Positions 8,466 through 16,075 of a DNA stretch of 53,969 nt are shown here, in pieces; position 1 is the stretch's first letter; each line of letters begins with the position of its first letter. A model generated the notes under the pieces. That model saw nothing but the letters and a program-made list of their open reading frames with translations. It searched no databases and had not been told where the DNA came from. The position numbers and the translations under genes are program-made. Origin of the DNA: Smithellaceae bacterium (GTDB taxonomy: Bacteria > Desulfobacterota > Syntrophia > Syntrophales > Smithellaceae); contig JAUYFM010000062.1 of assembly GCA_030690945.1 (NCBI GenBank), positions 1 to 53,969 of the forward strand, given 5' to 3'.

Positions 8466-8522
8466 TTATCTCCGAATTGCTTCGGCGATCTTCTCCAAGG
8501 TCTTGATATTGTCATCATAGAT
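8466..8522 (-). pseudogene. Possible 3' end of a lost gene
   Basis: Reading leftward, one frame between two stops gives YDDNIKTLEKIAEAIRR and then TAA. This looks like the last helix of a PLP-dependent enzyme or similar protein, but 18 residues cannot settle it. The rest of the 269-base gap between the iron-sulfur flavoprotein and the next gene shows no other coding sign. Confidence 0.25.
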
Positions 8523-8549
8523 TTAGAAATGGTATTAATTAAATAAATC

Positions 8550-8579
8550 TTGACAGTAAAACTGATCCTGTGACAAAAT
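8550..8579 (+). promoter_or_regulatory. Candidate sigma-70 promoter for the 8626 membrane-protein gene
   Basis: TTGACA at 8550-8555, an 18-base spacer, then CAAAAT at 8574-8579 (four of six matches to the -10 consensus). It lies 46 bases before the start codon of the gene, in an AT-rich stretch. No other candidate is better placed. Confidence 0.4.
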
Positions 8580-8625
8580 TCTATCACCCATACGGTCTTT
8601 TAACTTTGACGGGGGGCGCCTCATC

Positions 8626-9255
8626 ATGAATCGAATTATTGCCGCTGTAAATTTCTGCATTTCAGGATATTTTATTGTTAATATCATCAAGCATATGATT
8701 CGTCCCGGGATGAATTCGGAATATACGCGCATGCTGATGTTTGCCTGCCTTGCAACCATTCCACTGGTTTTCATGCTGATGATGGTCGCGGGCAAAGAAC
8801 GCTGGTTGTTCCTTCTGGAGAGCGGCAAAGAAATGGCCGGAGGTGGCCCACTGATGGTTCTTCTTCTTGTGGGTTTGGTTATTCTGCTCATTTTGATGCC
8901 GCTCGGAATGCTTGCCGGCATCTGGTACGGCATGGGCTTTCAATTCGGTACGATGTTCATCCTTTATTTTGTTCCAATCATCTCCCGACTTATTTTCAAC
9001 ACCACTCAACAATCGATTGTAGCCGCAATCACGCAGGGACTTCTCTTTTTTGCTGCCTTTTTAATCGGTATATCCATTGTTGAAATCCTGGAACGCTTCA
9101 GCTCGGGCGCGCAGCTATATGACGCGCATCTGCAATTGGTTTGGCCCGACTATCGTGATGCGGCCAAAATGTTTTTCAGTGTCTGTGTTTTCGCACTGAT
9201 CAACCAGATAATCGCGGTTTATTATGAGGTCCAGTCCATGCTGGGCCGCACTTAA
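8626..9255 (+). CDS. Multi-pass membrane protein of unknown function
   Basis: 209 residues, mostly hydrophobic, with about five predicted membrane helices: around residues 5-22, 36-57, 74-100, 105-125, 130-150 and a last one near 185-203. I recognise no family. It starts with ATG after a G-rich ribosome site (GGGGGGCG). It is the first of three plus-strand genes with no recognisable relatives in the window, and the membrane character of the first two suggests a membrane-associated function. The run sits in an AT-richer patch that ends with an integrase remnant, so horizontal origin is likely. Confidence 0.7.
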   Translation: MNRIIAAVNFCISGYFIVNIIKHMIRPGMNSEYTRMLMFACLATIPLVFMLMMVAGKERWLFLLESGKEMAGGGPLMVLLLVGLVILLILMPLGMLAGIWYGMGFQFGTMFILYFVPIISRLIFNTTQQSIVAAITQGLLFFAAFLIGISIVEILERFSSGAQLYDAHLQLVWPDYRDAAKMFFSVCVFALINQIIAVYYEVQSMLGRT

Positions 9256-9307
9256 GGAAATAGAGGACATTCTTAATATTCTTCCACTATGGAGGATGTG
9301 TTAACAA

Positions 9308-10378
9308 ATGTTTGGTAAACTGCTAGCCTTCGTTTTTTCTTTCTTCGCGGTAATTGCGGCTGTGCCGCTTATTGTGGTGATTGCCGTATTCCTGTTTAAA
9401 TTCGACCTCCGTTCCTTTATGAATCTGCATCCCCTCGGGTCGGCAATCATTGCGGCCGGATATGCATTCATCTGGGTCATGGCATTTTTCGCCCTGCAGG
9501 ATTACTTTATTGTCTGGAAGCCGGATCCGAGGGTTGCTGCCATCGGCAAAACGGAATTGATAGATAAACTGGAACGCTCTTTTAAGAGGACCTTTGACGG
9601 GAAAGCCCTCTTTGATGTTTTTCGTTCGGATGATGACAGGGTCGCCATAACCTGGTCGTCCTCGATTAATTATTTTCAAATCGTATCAGGCGGTCAAATC
9701 GGCAAGAAGCGCGTAGTAGTTCTTACCTTTGATGAGAAAAAACACGACGTATACTTTCTGATGAAGGAAAAAGACTGGAGATGGTCTCTGTCGACAAACC
9801 GCTTCGATTTTTCCATGAATTATTCATCTGGTATTTCTGCCGAAATTTCGACCGACATCTTACCATCAGTGACAATGGACAAGGATGGCAACTTTGCAAT
9901 CGATGTAAAAAAACTGTCGTATGACTACAGAGAACTCTGGCTGCCGATAGAAAATACGCTGCTTGCAGGAGGATGGACCATAAGGGGTGGAATGCTTCCC
10001 AAATTAAGCCATCGGTTGGCACTGGCAATACCCTTAGCTCTTTTGATCTTTTTGATTTTCTGCATTCCTGCTGGAAACAATTTATCTTCAACCGCTCCAA
10101 CTAAAGCAAATATACCCCAACATGAGACCAAGGCGGTTGATCGTGAAACTTACGATAAAAATGAAGCAGCCCAGATAGCCGTATCGGGTAAGCTGATGGC
10201 TGCAAGTAATATTGAACCCATATTGGATGGTTTTATGAAATTGCCCAGGAAGTATTTTGGCGATTATAAAAGCGCATTCATTGCATACTCCAAGGTTTAT
10301 ATGGAAAAAACGGACAAGAATCCTGAATTCGTTGACAGGATAAATAAATTTGCGAAGGAAAACGAGATTGATTTATAA
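9308..10378 (+). CDS. Membrane-anchored protein of unknown function
   Basis: 356 residues. Two N-terminal membrane helices (about 5-30 and 42-66) are followed by a soluble region of about 170 residues rich in beta-forming sequence (FQIVSGGQIGKKRVVVLTF and similar), a third helix near 235-256 (ALAIPLALLIFLIF), and a charged C-terminal tail of about 100 residues. No motif of a known enzyme is seen. GGAGG stands about 12 bases before the ATG. It lies 52 bases downstream of the previous membrane protein and overlaps or abuts the next gene, so the three are probably one transcript. Confidence 0.68.
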   Translation: MFGKLLAFVFSFFAVIAAVPLIVVIAVFLFKFDLRSFMNLHPLGSAIIAAGYAFIWVMAFFALQDYFIVWKPDPRVAAIGKTELIDKLERSFKRTFDGKALFDVFRSDDDRVAITWSSSINYFQIVSGGQIGKKRVVVLTFDEKKHDVYFLMKEKDWRWSLSTNRFDFSMNYSSGISAEISTDILPSVTMDKDGNFAIDVKKLSYDYRELWLPIENTLLAGGWTIRGGMLPKLSHRLALAIPLALLIFLIFCIPAGNNLSSTAPTKANIPQHETKAVDRETYDKNEAAQIAVSGKLMAASNIEPILDGFMKLPRKYFGDYKSAFIAYSKVYMEKTDKNPEFVDRINKFAKENEIDL

Positions 10379-10412
10379 CTTCCTAGATCGCAAATCAGTA
10401 TTTAAATCGATT

Positions 10413-11363
10413 ATGCATATTAATATTATCATGTCTGTTTCAACTCTCCTGCTATTGAGCACATTTGCGGTGGCAGATACAAATGAGAAGACCCATGAAA
10501 CTCGTAGCTGGCAGGCCCGCTGCGAAGAGTTAAAAAAGAATCAAGATACAAATTTATCACTGAAGGTTACCTTTTCAGAAAAACCGAAAATAAACTCTGC
10601 TATTAATCATTGGTTGTTCTCCTGGAACGGTATCAATATTCCTTTGCCGCCTGTCGATTTTCATGAAGTATATCTCAAAAGTGGTTATCAAAATTATGAT
10701 GAAGTGATGATGATCGCCAAAGACGGGTTTATAATCAATGCACTGGTTTTTGAAAATAAACCATCCGGCGATGTGCTTGCAGAATCTCAAGCCGGGAAGG
10801 ATAGCAACGATGGCTGGACTGAAATCACAGCCGCAGCCGCCATAAAAGAAGGGAGCCCCGTCCGTGCCTCAGACAGCATATTGCTCGGTTATCACATTAC
10901 TCCGGGAGACCTGAGCTGCCTCGCAAGAAATCGAACGGAAGAAACGGCCAAAGTTGCTGCCTTGATCATGAAAGGAATAGGCCGGCCGGGCGAGTTGATC
11001 GCCGTTTATAAGGATGTCGGTGTTTACAGAGGATGGATAGAAGTAGAAAAATCTACTAAGCACATGACATATATTATTAATATCATATTAGAAAGTAACA
11101 TTGACGTATGGTATCAAATCAACTACAGGATGCCAAATAATTTCAGATATCATGGCCTGTCATTTCTGATTGGTAACAATCGACAAAAACATATCTCACC
11201 ATCACCTGATTGGCTTCTTGCGCTCAACTCCGCAATTATTTCAAAATCAAAGGATTCCTGGAAACGCTATGCTACCCTTGCCCGAAAAGCTGGTATTAGT
11301 GAAAAAAGCATAACACGAATAATGAAGAACCAGAATATTGAAATTGACGGGAGGGTGTATTGA
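10413..11363 (+). CDS. Exported protein of unknown function
   Basis: About 316 residues from the ATG at 10413. The N-terminus (MHINIIMSVSTLLLLSTFAVA) looks like a signal peptide cleaved after AVA, so the mature protein would be periplasmic or outer-membrane associated. An alternative TTG at 10350, overlapping the previous gene by 29 bases and preceded by AGGA, gives a longer N-terminus that suits a signal peptide less well. No family is recognised. The last codons overlap the integrase remnant, so the natural C-terminus may have been altered when that fragment was joined. Confidence 0.6.
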   Translation: MHINIIMSVSTLLLLSTFAVADTNEKTHETRSWQARCEELKKNQDTNLSLKVTFSEKPKINSAINHWLFSWNGINIPLPPVDFHEVYLKSGYQNYDEVMMIAKDGFIINALVFENKPSGDVLAESQAGKDSNDGWTEITAAAAIKEGSPVRASDSILLGYHITPGDLSCLARNRTEETAKVAALIMKGIGRPGELIAVYKDVGVYRGWIEVEKSTKHMTYIINIILESNIDVWYQINYRMPNNFRYHGLSFLIGNNRQKHISPSPDWLLALNSAIISKSKDSWKRYATLARKAGISEKSITRIMKNQNIEIDGRVY

Positions 11364-11892
11364 TACCGAACGCGACATTATAACCATTCTGGATGCGAAA
11401 TCCGGGCATGGCCGAGCGGCATTCATGACAGCGCAAATCAAAATAATATTTGATGGCATGAAGTGCGGGAAAAATGACGACTTTGCTTTTTTGAGAAAAG
11501 ATAAAAAACCTTATACCGAAATCCCTATCCTCTTTCGGGATATTATCACGAATTTAAAATTAAATGAGAACGTCAGCGACACCCGGCAACGATTGTGCTT
11601 TCACACACTGCGGCACACAATGGCAAGCTGGCACGCTGAGGGCGGAACTGATTTATACATTCTCAAGGAATTCTTAGGGCAGGGAAGCATTACACTGAAT
11701 GAGAGATCTAGCCATTTATCAAACGGCGCTTTACAAGAGGCAACGAGGGCTTTGAAAAGACGGTTAAGGCAGCAACGAAGCAAGCCGGGCAAGTTGTGGG
11801 CTTTAAGAAATAGAAATGGTTGCATTATACTATTTATTAGTATAGGACAAACTCATGAAATGGACGGTTACGGAAAAGCGAAGCCTGAATAA
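11338..11892 (+). pseudogene. Tyrosine recombinase (phage-type integrase), C-terminal fragment
   Basis: The frame encodes the second half of a tyrosine recombinase: DTERDIITILDAKSGHGR (the beta-sheet with the active-site Lys normally nearby), then CFHTLRHTMASWHAEGG, which holds the His-x-x-Arg pair, then LKEFLGQGSITLNERSSHLS. In active enzymes the last phrase reads ERYAHLS with the nucleophilic Tyr; here it is Ser. The whole N-terminal DNA-binding part and the first catalytic Arg are absent. Both facts make it inactive. It is a relic of an integrated element, and the tRNA-Leu gene 1 kb away, with its 3' end facing this fragment, is a plausible original attachment site. Confidence 0.8.
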
Positions 11893-12133
11893 ACGTATCA
11901 GAAAATTACCCGAGAATGTTCAAAACATTCTCATTGCCTTGAAAAAAGATATGGAAATAAATGGGCCTATCCGGGGTGATTGGCCGAATTTCAGCGCACT
12001 TTCCAACAACCGTTACCATTGCCACTTGAAAAAAGGCCATCCCACATATATGGCGATATGGGAAGTCATGGACAAAGAGATAAAAATAATTGAGGTGACA
12101 TATGCAGGTACACACGAAAAAGCACCATACTGA
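11855..12133 (+). CDS. RelE/HigB-like toxin
   Basis: 92 residues with the pattern of small RelE-superfamily ribonucleases: an N-terminal basic helix (KRSLNKRIRKLPENVQNIL), a central GDWPNFSALSNNRYHCHL strand and a closing strand (EIKIIEVTYAGTHEKAPY). Members of the family cut mRNA on the ribosome. It precedes and overlaps the antitoxin gene by 32 bases, the reverse of the RelBE order but the normal order for HigBA. It may keep the surrounding accessory DNA in place. Confidence 0.82.
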   Translation: MKWTVTEKRSLNKRIRKLPENVQNILIALKKDMEINGPIRGDWPNFSALSNNRYHCHLKKGHPTYMAIWEVMDKEIKIIEVTYAGTHEKAPY

Positions 12134-12455
12134 GACAATTGAGATTAAGTTCATCGGCCCTATCGTGAACATGGCGCGGGCCATTGAAAGCCTGAAGCCT
12201 TTAGGGTTTGTGGACACGTCCAATGCCGTCCCCTGGAGGGATGCTTACCCCGAATGTTCCGAGGAACAACTTACCGGCAGGGCTTTAGCCGGTGCACGAT
12301 CCCGTGAAGGATTGACGCAGGTTCAACTTTCTAAACTTACCGGAATCCCGCAGCGTCATATTTCCGAAATGGAACACGGCAAGCGCACCATTGGCAAGAA
12401 AAACGCCAAACTCTTTGCCGATGCGCTGAATACGGATTACCGGGTTTTTCTATAG
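12102..12455 (+). CDS. HigA-like antitoxin with XRE-type helix-turn-helix
   Basis: 117 residues. The N-terminal 50 or so residues (with SLKPLGFV and VPWRDAYPE) match the toxin-binding extension of HigA-type antitoxins; residues about 60-117 form an XRE helix-turn-helix (LAGARSREGLTQVQLSKL, then GIPQRHISEMEHGKRTIG) and end LNTDYRVFL. It should neutralise the toxin encoded just before it and repress the shared promoter. The start lies inside the toxin gene, so translation is probably coupled. Confidence 0.85.
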   Translation: MQVHTKKHHTETIEIKFIGPIVNMARAIESLKPLGFVDTSNAVPWRDAYPECSEEQLTGRALAGARSREGLTQVQLSKLTGIPQRHISEMEHGKRTIGKKNAKLFADALNTDYRVFL

Positions 12456-12533
12456 TACGTAGTGAAGGGATAGCGATTGCAACGCAACAAGCCGGGAACC
12501 CGCACTCAGATGCATGGGGGTGCCTTATGGCCG

Positions 12534-12559
12534 GGGCGGATGTAAATCATCCGCCCTTT
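12534..12559 (+). terminator. Probable terminator after the toxin-antitoxin pair
   Basis: Nine-base stem GGGCGGATG (12534-12542) and CATCCGCCC (12548-12556), loop TAAAT, followed by only three T. It lies about 80 bases past the antitoxin stop. Confidence 0.5.
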
Positions 12560-12610
12560 ACGCCTATTGCCTCATAAATAAATGTTACCGAAAGAAGATC
12601 GTGGATAGTA

Positions 12611-12630
12611 AACGGCTAATAACGGCTAAT
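12611..12630. repeat. Tandem pair of a 10-base unit
   Basis: AACGGCTAAT occurs twice back to back. Two copies are too few to call iterons. Confidence 0.5.
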
Positions 12631-12756
12631 AATGCCTTGACTTAAAAGACCGTTCTTCTTAATGTTCAAAGTTGGATAATTAAAGTGCTGGACGCTAATA
12701 ACCAGCATATCAGGTTTAAAGTTATTAAGGAATAATCTCCCCTTCCCTGTTCCACT

Positions 12757-12778
12757 AACCCGCTCCGGCGGGTTTTTT
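12757..12778 (+). terminator. Rho-independent terminator
   Basis: Stem AACCCGC (12757-12763) with GCGGGTT (12768-12774), loop TCCG, followed by TTTT. A textbook intrinsic terminator for rightward transcription, standing between the toxin-antitoxin pair and the oppositely oriented tRNA gene. Confidence 0.75.
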
Positions 12779-12903
12779 ATTATCTGTCAGGGTGTTAATT
12801 CATCCGCCTTTTTTTTTTTTTGGCTTCTGCTTACAATGTGCTTACACGGTCATTTCAAATAAAAAAGGCTTTCAACATAAATCGTCAAAAACCCTTTAAA
12901 TTC

Positions 12904-12991
12904 TGGTACCTGGGGCGAGAATTGAACTCGCACAACCACAGGGGTCGAGGGATTTTAAGTCCCTTGCGTCTACCAGTTCCGCCACCCAGGC
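12904..12991 (-). tRNA. tRNA-Leu (UAA anticodon)
   Basis: An 88-base gene that includes an encoded CCA end. The acceptor stem pairs GCCTGGG with CCCAGGT (a G-U pair at the end), the discriminator base is A, the T-arm carries GTTCAATTC, and the anticodon stem AGGGA/TCCCT encloses the loop CTTAAAA, giving anticodon TAA for codons UUA and UUG. The long variable arm expected of leucine tRNAs (class II) is present. The gene points toward the integrase remnant and toxin-antitoxin pair on its left. Confidence 0.95.
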
Positions 12992-13161
12992 CCAATGTTC
13001 AATCATGGAAGAAACTGTGCGGCTTATATTATTTTTAATTTGGCGTGTCAAGGATTTGATAACCTGGCTTTATTAGCGCTGAAAATAATATCCGTTTTTG
13101 TGTCTTGAAGCGCATCTCTGTTTTGTGCTAAGCATCAGCATCTTACCGAAGGGATAAACAC

Positions 13162-14517
13162 ATGCAAGACATTGATCTCATCATTTGCGGCGGAAAAACC
13201 CTGCTCATGGATAATAATAATACCTGCCTGGATAACGCCGCCGTCGCGATCAACGCATCTTCCATTCTGGACATTGGCAAAACCGAAGACCTTCTTTCAA
13301 AATATACCGCTAAAAAAACAATTAACGCCAAGGATTCCCTGATCATGCCGGGCTTTGTCAACTGCCATACGCACGCGGCGATGACCTGTTTTCGCGGACT
13401 AGCGGATGATATGGAACTAATGGACTGGCTTAATAACTACATTTTCCCGGCCGAAGCTAAAAATGTCGATCCCCATCTTGCCTACTGGGGGTCTCTGCTC
13501 GCTTGCGCGGAAATGATCAAATCCGGCACGACAACCTTCTGCGATATGTATATTTTCGAGGATGAAACGGCCCGGGCGGCAAAAGAAGCAGGCTTGCGCT
13601 GTCTGATTGGCGAAGTTCTTTTTGATTTTCCTTCCCCCAGTTGCAAAACCCCGGCTGAAGGCATTGCTTACACCAAAATGCTTGTCGATAAATGGAAGGA
13701 CGATCCTCTAGTCAATATAATTATTGAACCGCACGCACTTTATACCTGTTCCACACCTTTGCTGGAAGAGGTGAAAAAACTGGCCGAAGATTATCATTTA
13801 CCGATTGGACTTCATCTTCTGGAAAACGCTGCCGAGAAAAAACAACTTGAAAAAAAGTTAGGGAAAGGTGCCGTATCCTTTCTGAAAGACATCGGTTATC
13901 TTGATGAACATCTCATCGCTTTTCACTGTGTTAATTTTTCAGAAGACGACATAAAGCTGTTTGCAGATAATGGCTGTAAAGTTTCCCACAATCCGGCCAG
14001 TAACATGAAACTGGCTAGCGGAGTGGCTCCGATACCGGAAATGCTCAAGACCGGCATTACTGTGGGTTTGGGCACAGATGGCTGCGCCAGTAACAATACA
14101 CTTGATATGATCAGGGAAATGTCGACGGCGGCCAAACTTCATAAAGTCGCCAGGCTTGATCCGACCGTCATGGACGCGCAAACGGTAGTGCGCATGGCAA
14201 CAATCAGTGGCGCAAAGGCTCTGGGTATGGGCCATCTCACAGGCTCACTGGAAGTCGGCAAAAAAGCGGACATTATTATTTTAGGTCTGAATAAGCCTCA
14301 TTTGACGCCAATCTACAGCGAATACTCCCATCTGGTTTACGCGGCAAACGGCGCTGATGTCGATACGGTCATTATTAACGGCAAAGTGGTTATGGAAAAC
14401 CGTCAGTTGTTAACGATCAACGAAGGTGACGTCATGAATGAAGTTCGAAAAATTGCCGTCAAAATCAAAAAGAGCATGAATATGCAAAGGAGAGGACTAA
14501 GCTATGTTTCTCAATAA
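13162..14517 (+). CDS. mtaD: 5-methylthioadenosine / S-adenosylhomocysteine deaminase
   Basis: 451 residues, an amidohydrolase of the MtaD/SsnA type. The metal site is clear: NCHTHAAM near residue 70 gives the two first histidines, EPHALYTCS the third region, GLHLLENAAE the fourth and LGTDGCASNN the aspartate. SLIMPGFVNCH and the long second loop DDMELMDWLN are typical of nucleoside-type deaminases. It would deaminate MTA, SAH or adenosine in the cytoplasm, recycling products of SAM-dependent reactions. GAAGGGAT stands at a normal distance before the ATG. The gene overlaps the next by 14 bases, so a transcript with the DUF4139 protein and hrpA is likely. Confidence 0.9.
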   Translation: MQDIDLIICGGKTLLMDNNNTCLDNAAVAINASSILDIGKTEDLLSKYTAKKTINAKDSLIMPGFVNCHTHAAMTCFRGLADDMELMDWLNNYIFPAEAKNVDPHLAYWGSLLACAEMIKSGTTTFCDMYIFEDETARAAKEAGLRCLIGEVLFDFPSPSCKTPAEGIAYTKMLVDKWKDDPLVNIIIEPHALYTCSTPLLEEVKKLAEDYHLPIGLHLLENAAEKKQLEKKLGKGAVSFLKDIGYLDEHLIAFHCVNFSEDDIKLFADNGCKVSHNPASNMKLASGVAPIPEMLKTGITVGLGTDGCASNNTLDMIREMSTAAKLHKVARLDPTVMDAQTVVRMATISGAKALGMGHLTGSLEVGKKADIIILGLNKPHLTPIYSEYSHLVYAANGADVDTVIINGKVVMENRQLLTINEGDVMNEVRKIAVKIKKSMNMQRRGLSYVSQ

Positions 14518-16075
14518 ACAGAAGCGTTTATGCGTAATGGCGTTGTCGTTTATTTTCATTTGTTTATTGATCGTGCCCCGTGTGTCATTGGCCACGGTAA
14601 AAGAGGTAACTCTATTCCCTAACTCAGCCAAAGTTGAAGAAACGGTAAAAGTCAATCAACAAGCCGCAAACGCAAACAAAAATCAGGTGATTGTTATTTT
14701 ACCCCCTCAGGCCGACCCGGAATCCCTGGTTGTTTCCCCGCCTTCAGCAACCCGGGTGAGAGTGGATGACCTACAGATAAAACCCGTAACGCGTGTCGAT
14801 GAAAACAGAATCGCTGGGCTGCGCGCCCAATTAACAAAATCCCAGAACGAAAAAAAGGAAATGCAGGCCAGATTAAAGGCCTTGGATGTTCAGCTTCAGT
14901 TCTGGCAGGCTCAGACCAAAGCAAAAACCAAAACGCTTGCCGAAGCCGATTTACTGGCTTCGGCTATCGGCAGAAACAGCCGCAAAATCTATTCTGAAAA
15001 AAATGCCATTGAGACAGAGCTGGAAAAAATCGACAAACAAATCAAAGAGCTTCAGGATAACTTAAACCAGGCTGCCGGAAAAATTGAAAAAGCGTGGGAG
15101 GTCACTATCACCCTATCCGGCCTCATACAGAATGATTCAGTCCTTAACTATAGCTATACGTTGGGCGGTTGCGGTTGGAAACCTCTGTACCGCCTGGAAG
15201 CCGTGCCTTCCTCAAACAGTATTATTTTTTCCTGGGACGCGGAAATCTGGCAATCCACGGGAGAAGACTGGAAACTGGCCCAGATCAATCTGGCTACTCT
15301 GCAGCCGGTCCGAACTATCGCGCCTCAGAAACTGCCCCAGTGGATCATCAAGCCGAAAACGGCCGTAATCTACAAAGCATCGCGCAAGGCAAGGTCCGCG
15401 CTGGCTGCGCTCGAAACAGCGGAAGCAGACGAGGCTTCCGTGGAATCAGCGCCAATGGAAACAATCAATACCACTTATTCGGTCTGGTCGCTGGGGAGAA
15501 AAACCATGATGGCGGGTAGCCGACAGCGTTTTAAAATCAAAGAGGAAACCTGGCCTGCCCAATTCCTTTTTCTGGCTCGTCCCAGCCTTTCACCGCAAAC
15601 CTTTCTTCAGGCGCAGATTAAACTACCCAAGCCCGTTGAAATACCCTCCGGGCAGGCGACTTTTGTCATTGACGGCGCGATGATCGGCAAACGTGAATTC
15701 GCCCTCGCCGGAACGGAGTCGGATATTTATTTCGGCAACAGTCCTTTCATTACCGTCAGCATGTCAACAACAGCCGATAAATCGGGTGTCGCCATAATTT
15801 TTCAAAACAAACAAACGCGTCAATGGCAATGGCTGATCGAAGCCAAAAATGCAGGCAATACACCCATCAAATTGCGCATCGAAGAACCTGTTCCCGAGCC
15901 CCGTGACGAGAGAATAAAACTGACCTTCAAACACAATCCGGAACCGTCGGAAAAAGATACCACTAAATTTGTCTGGCTTGTGGATTTACCCGCTTTGCAA
16001 AAGAAAAGCATCGAAACCGGCGTCGAGCTTACGGCGCCGAAAGACATGGATATTGACTTCGGCTGGCGTCGTTAG
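14504..16075 (+). CDS. DUF4139 / mucoidy-inhibitor-like (MuiA family) exported protein
   Basis: 523 residues. A signal peptide (LSFIFICLLIVPRVSLA) is followed by the family opening VKEVTLFPNSAKVEETVKV (DUF4140 region), a long charged coiled coil at about residues 105-195, and a beta-rich C-terminal DUF4139 domain beginning near LNYSYTLGGCGWKPLYRLEA and ending at ELTAPKDMDIDFGWRR. The family is named after MuiA, a suppressor of mucoid colonies, but its biochemical role is unknown. It would act in the periplasm or at the outer membrane. AGGAG precedes the ATG, and the start lies within the end of mtaD. The stop TAG shares one base with the GTG start of hrpA. Confidence 0.85.
   Translation: MFLNKQKRLCVMALSFIFICLLIVPRVSLATVKEVTLFPNSAKVEETVKVNQQAANANKNQVIVILPPQADPESLVVSPPSATRVRVDDLQIKPVTRVDENRIAGLRAQLTKSQNEKKEMQARLKALDVQLQFWQAQTKAKTKTLAEADLLASAIGRNSRKIYSEKNAIETELEKIDKQIKELQDNLNQAAGKIEKAWEVTITLSGLIQNDSVLNYSYTLGGCGWKPLYRLEAVPSSNSIIFSWDAEIWQSTGEDWKLAQINLATLQPVRTIAPQKLPQWIIKPKTAVIYKASRKARSALAALETAEADEASVESAPMETINTTYSVWSLGRKTMMAGSRQRFKIKEETWPAQFLFLARPSLSPQTFLQAQIKLPKPVEIPSGQATFVIDGAMIGKREFALAGTESDIYFGNSPFITVSMSTTADKSGVAIIFQNKQTRQWQWLIEAKNAGNTPIKLRIEEPVPEPRDERIKLTFKHNPEPSEKDTTKFVWLVDLPALQKKSIETGVELTAPKDMDIDFGWRR

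Larger units (their letters stand above)
12456..12903. other. Non-coding stretch between the toxin-antitoxin pair and tRNA-Leu
   Basis: This 448-base gap has no credible gene. It contains two hairpins listed separately (12534-12559, 12757-12778), a 10-base direct repeat (12611-12630), a run of 12 to 13 T at about 12812-12823 and, from 12824 to the tRNA, an AT-rich sequence. The mixture of relics fits the border of an old insertion next to a tRNA gene. I see no second copy of the tRNA 3' end that would prove an attachment site. Confidence 0.55.

Noticed and set aside
11338-11892. Integrase fragment as an active recombinase
   Set aside because: The N-terminal half is absent and the nucleophile tyrosine position is Ser.
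12820-13038. 72-residue open frame across the tRNA gene
   Set aside because: It reads the antisense strand of tRNA-Leu; no ribosome site or protein character.
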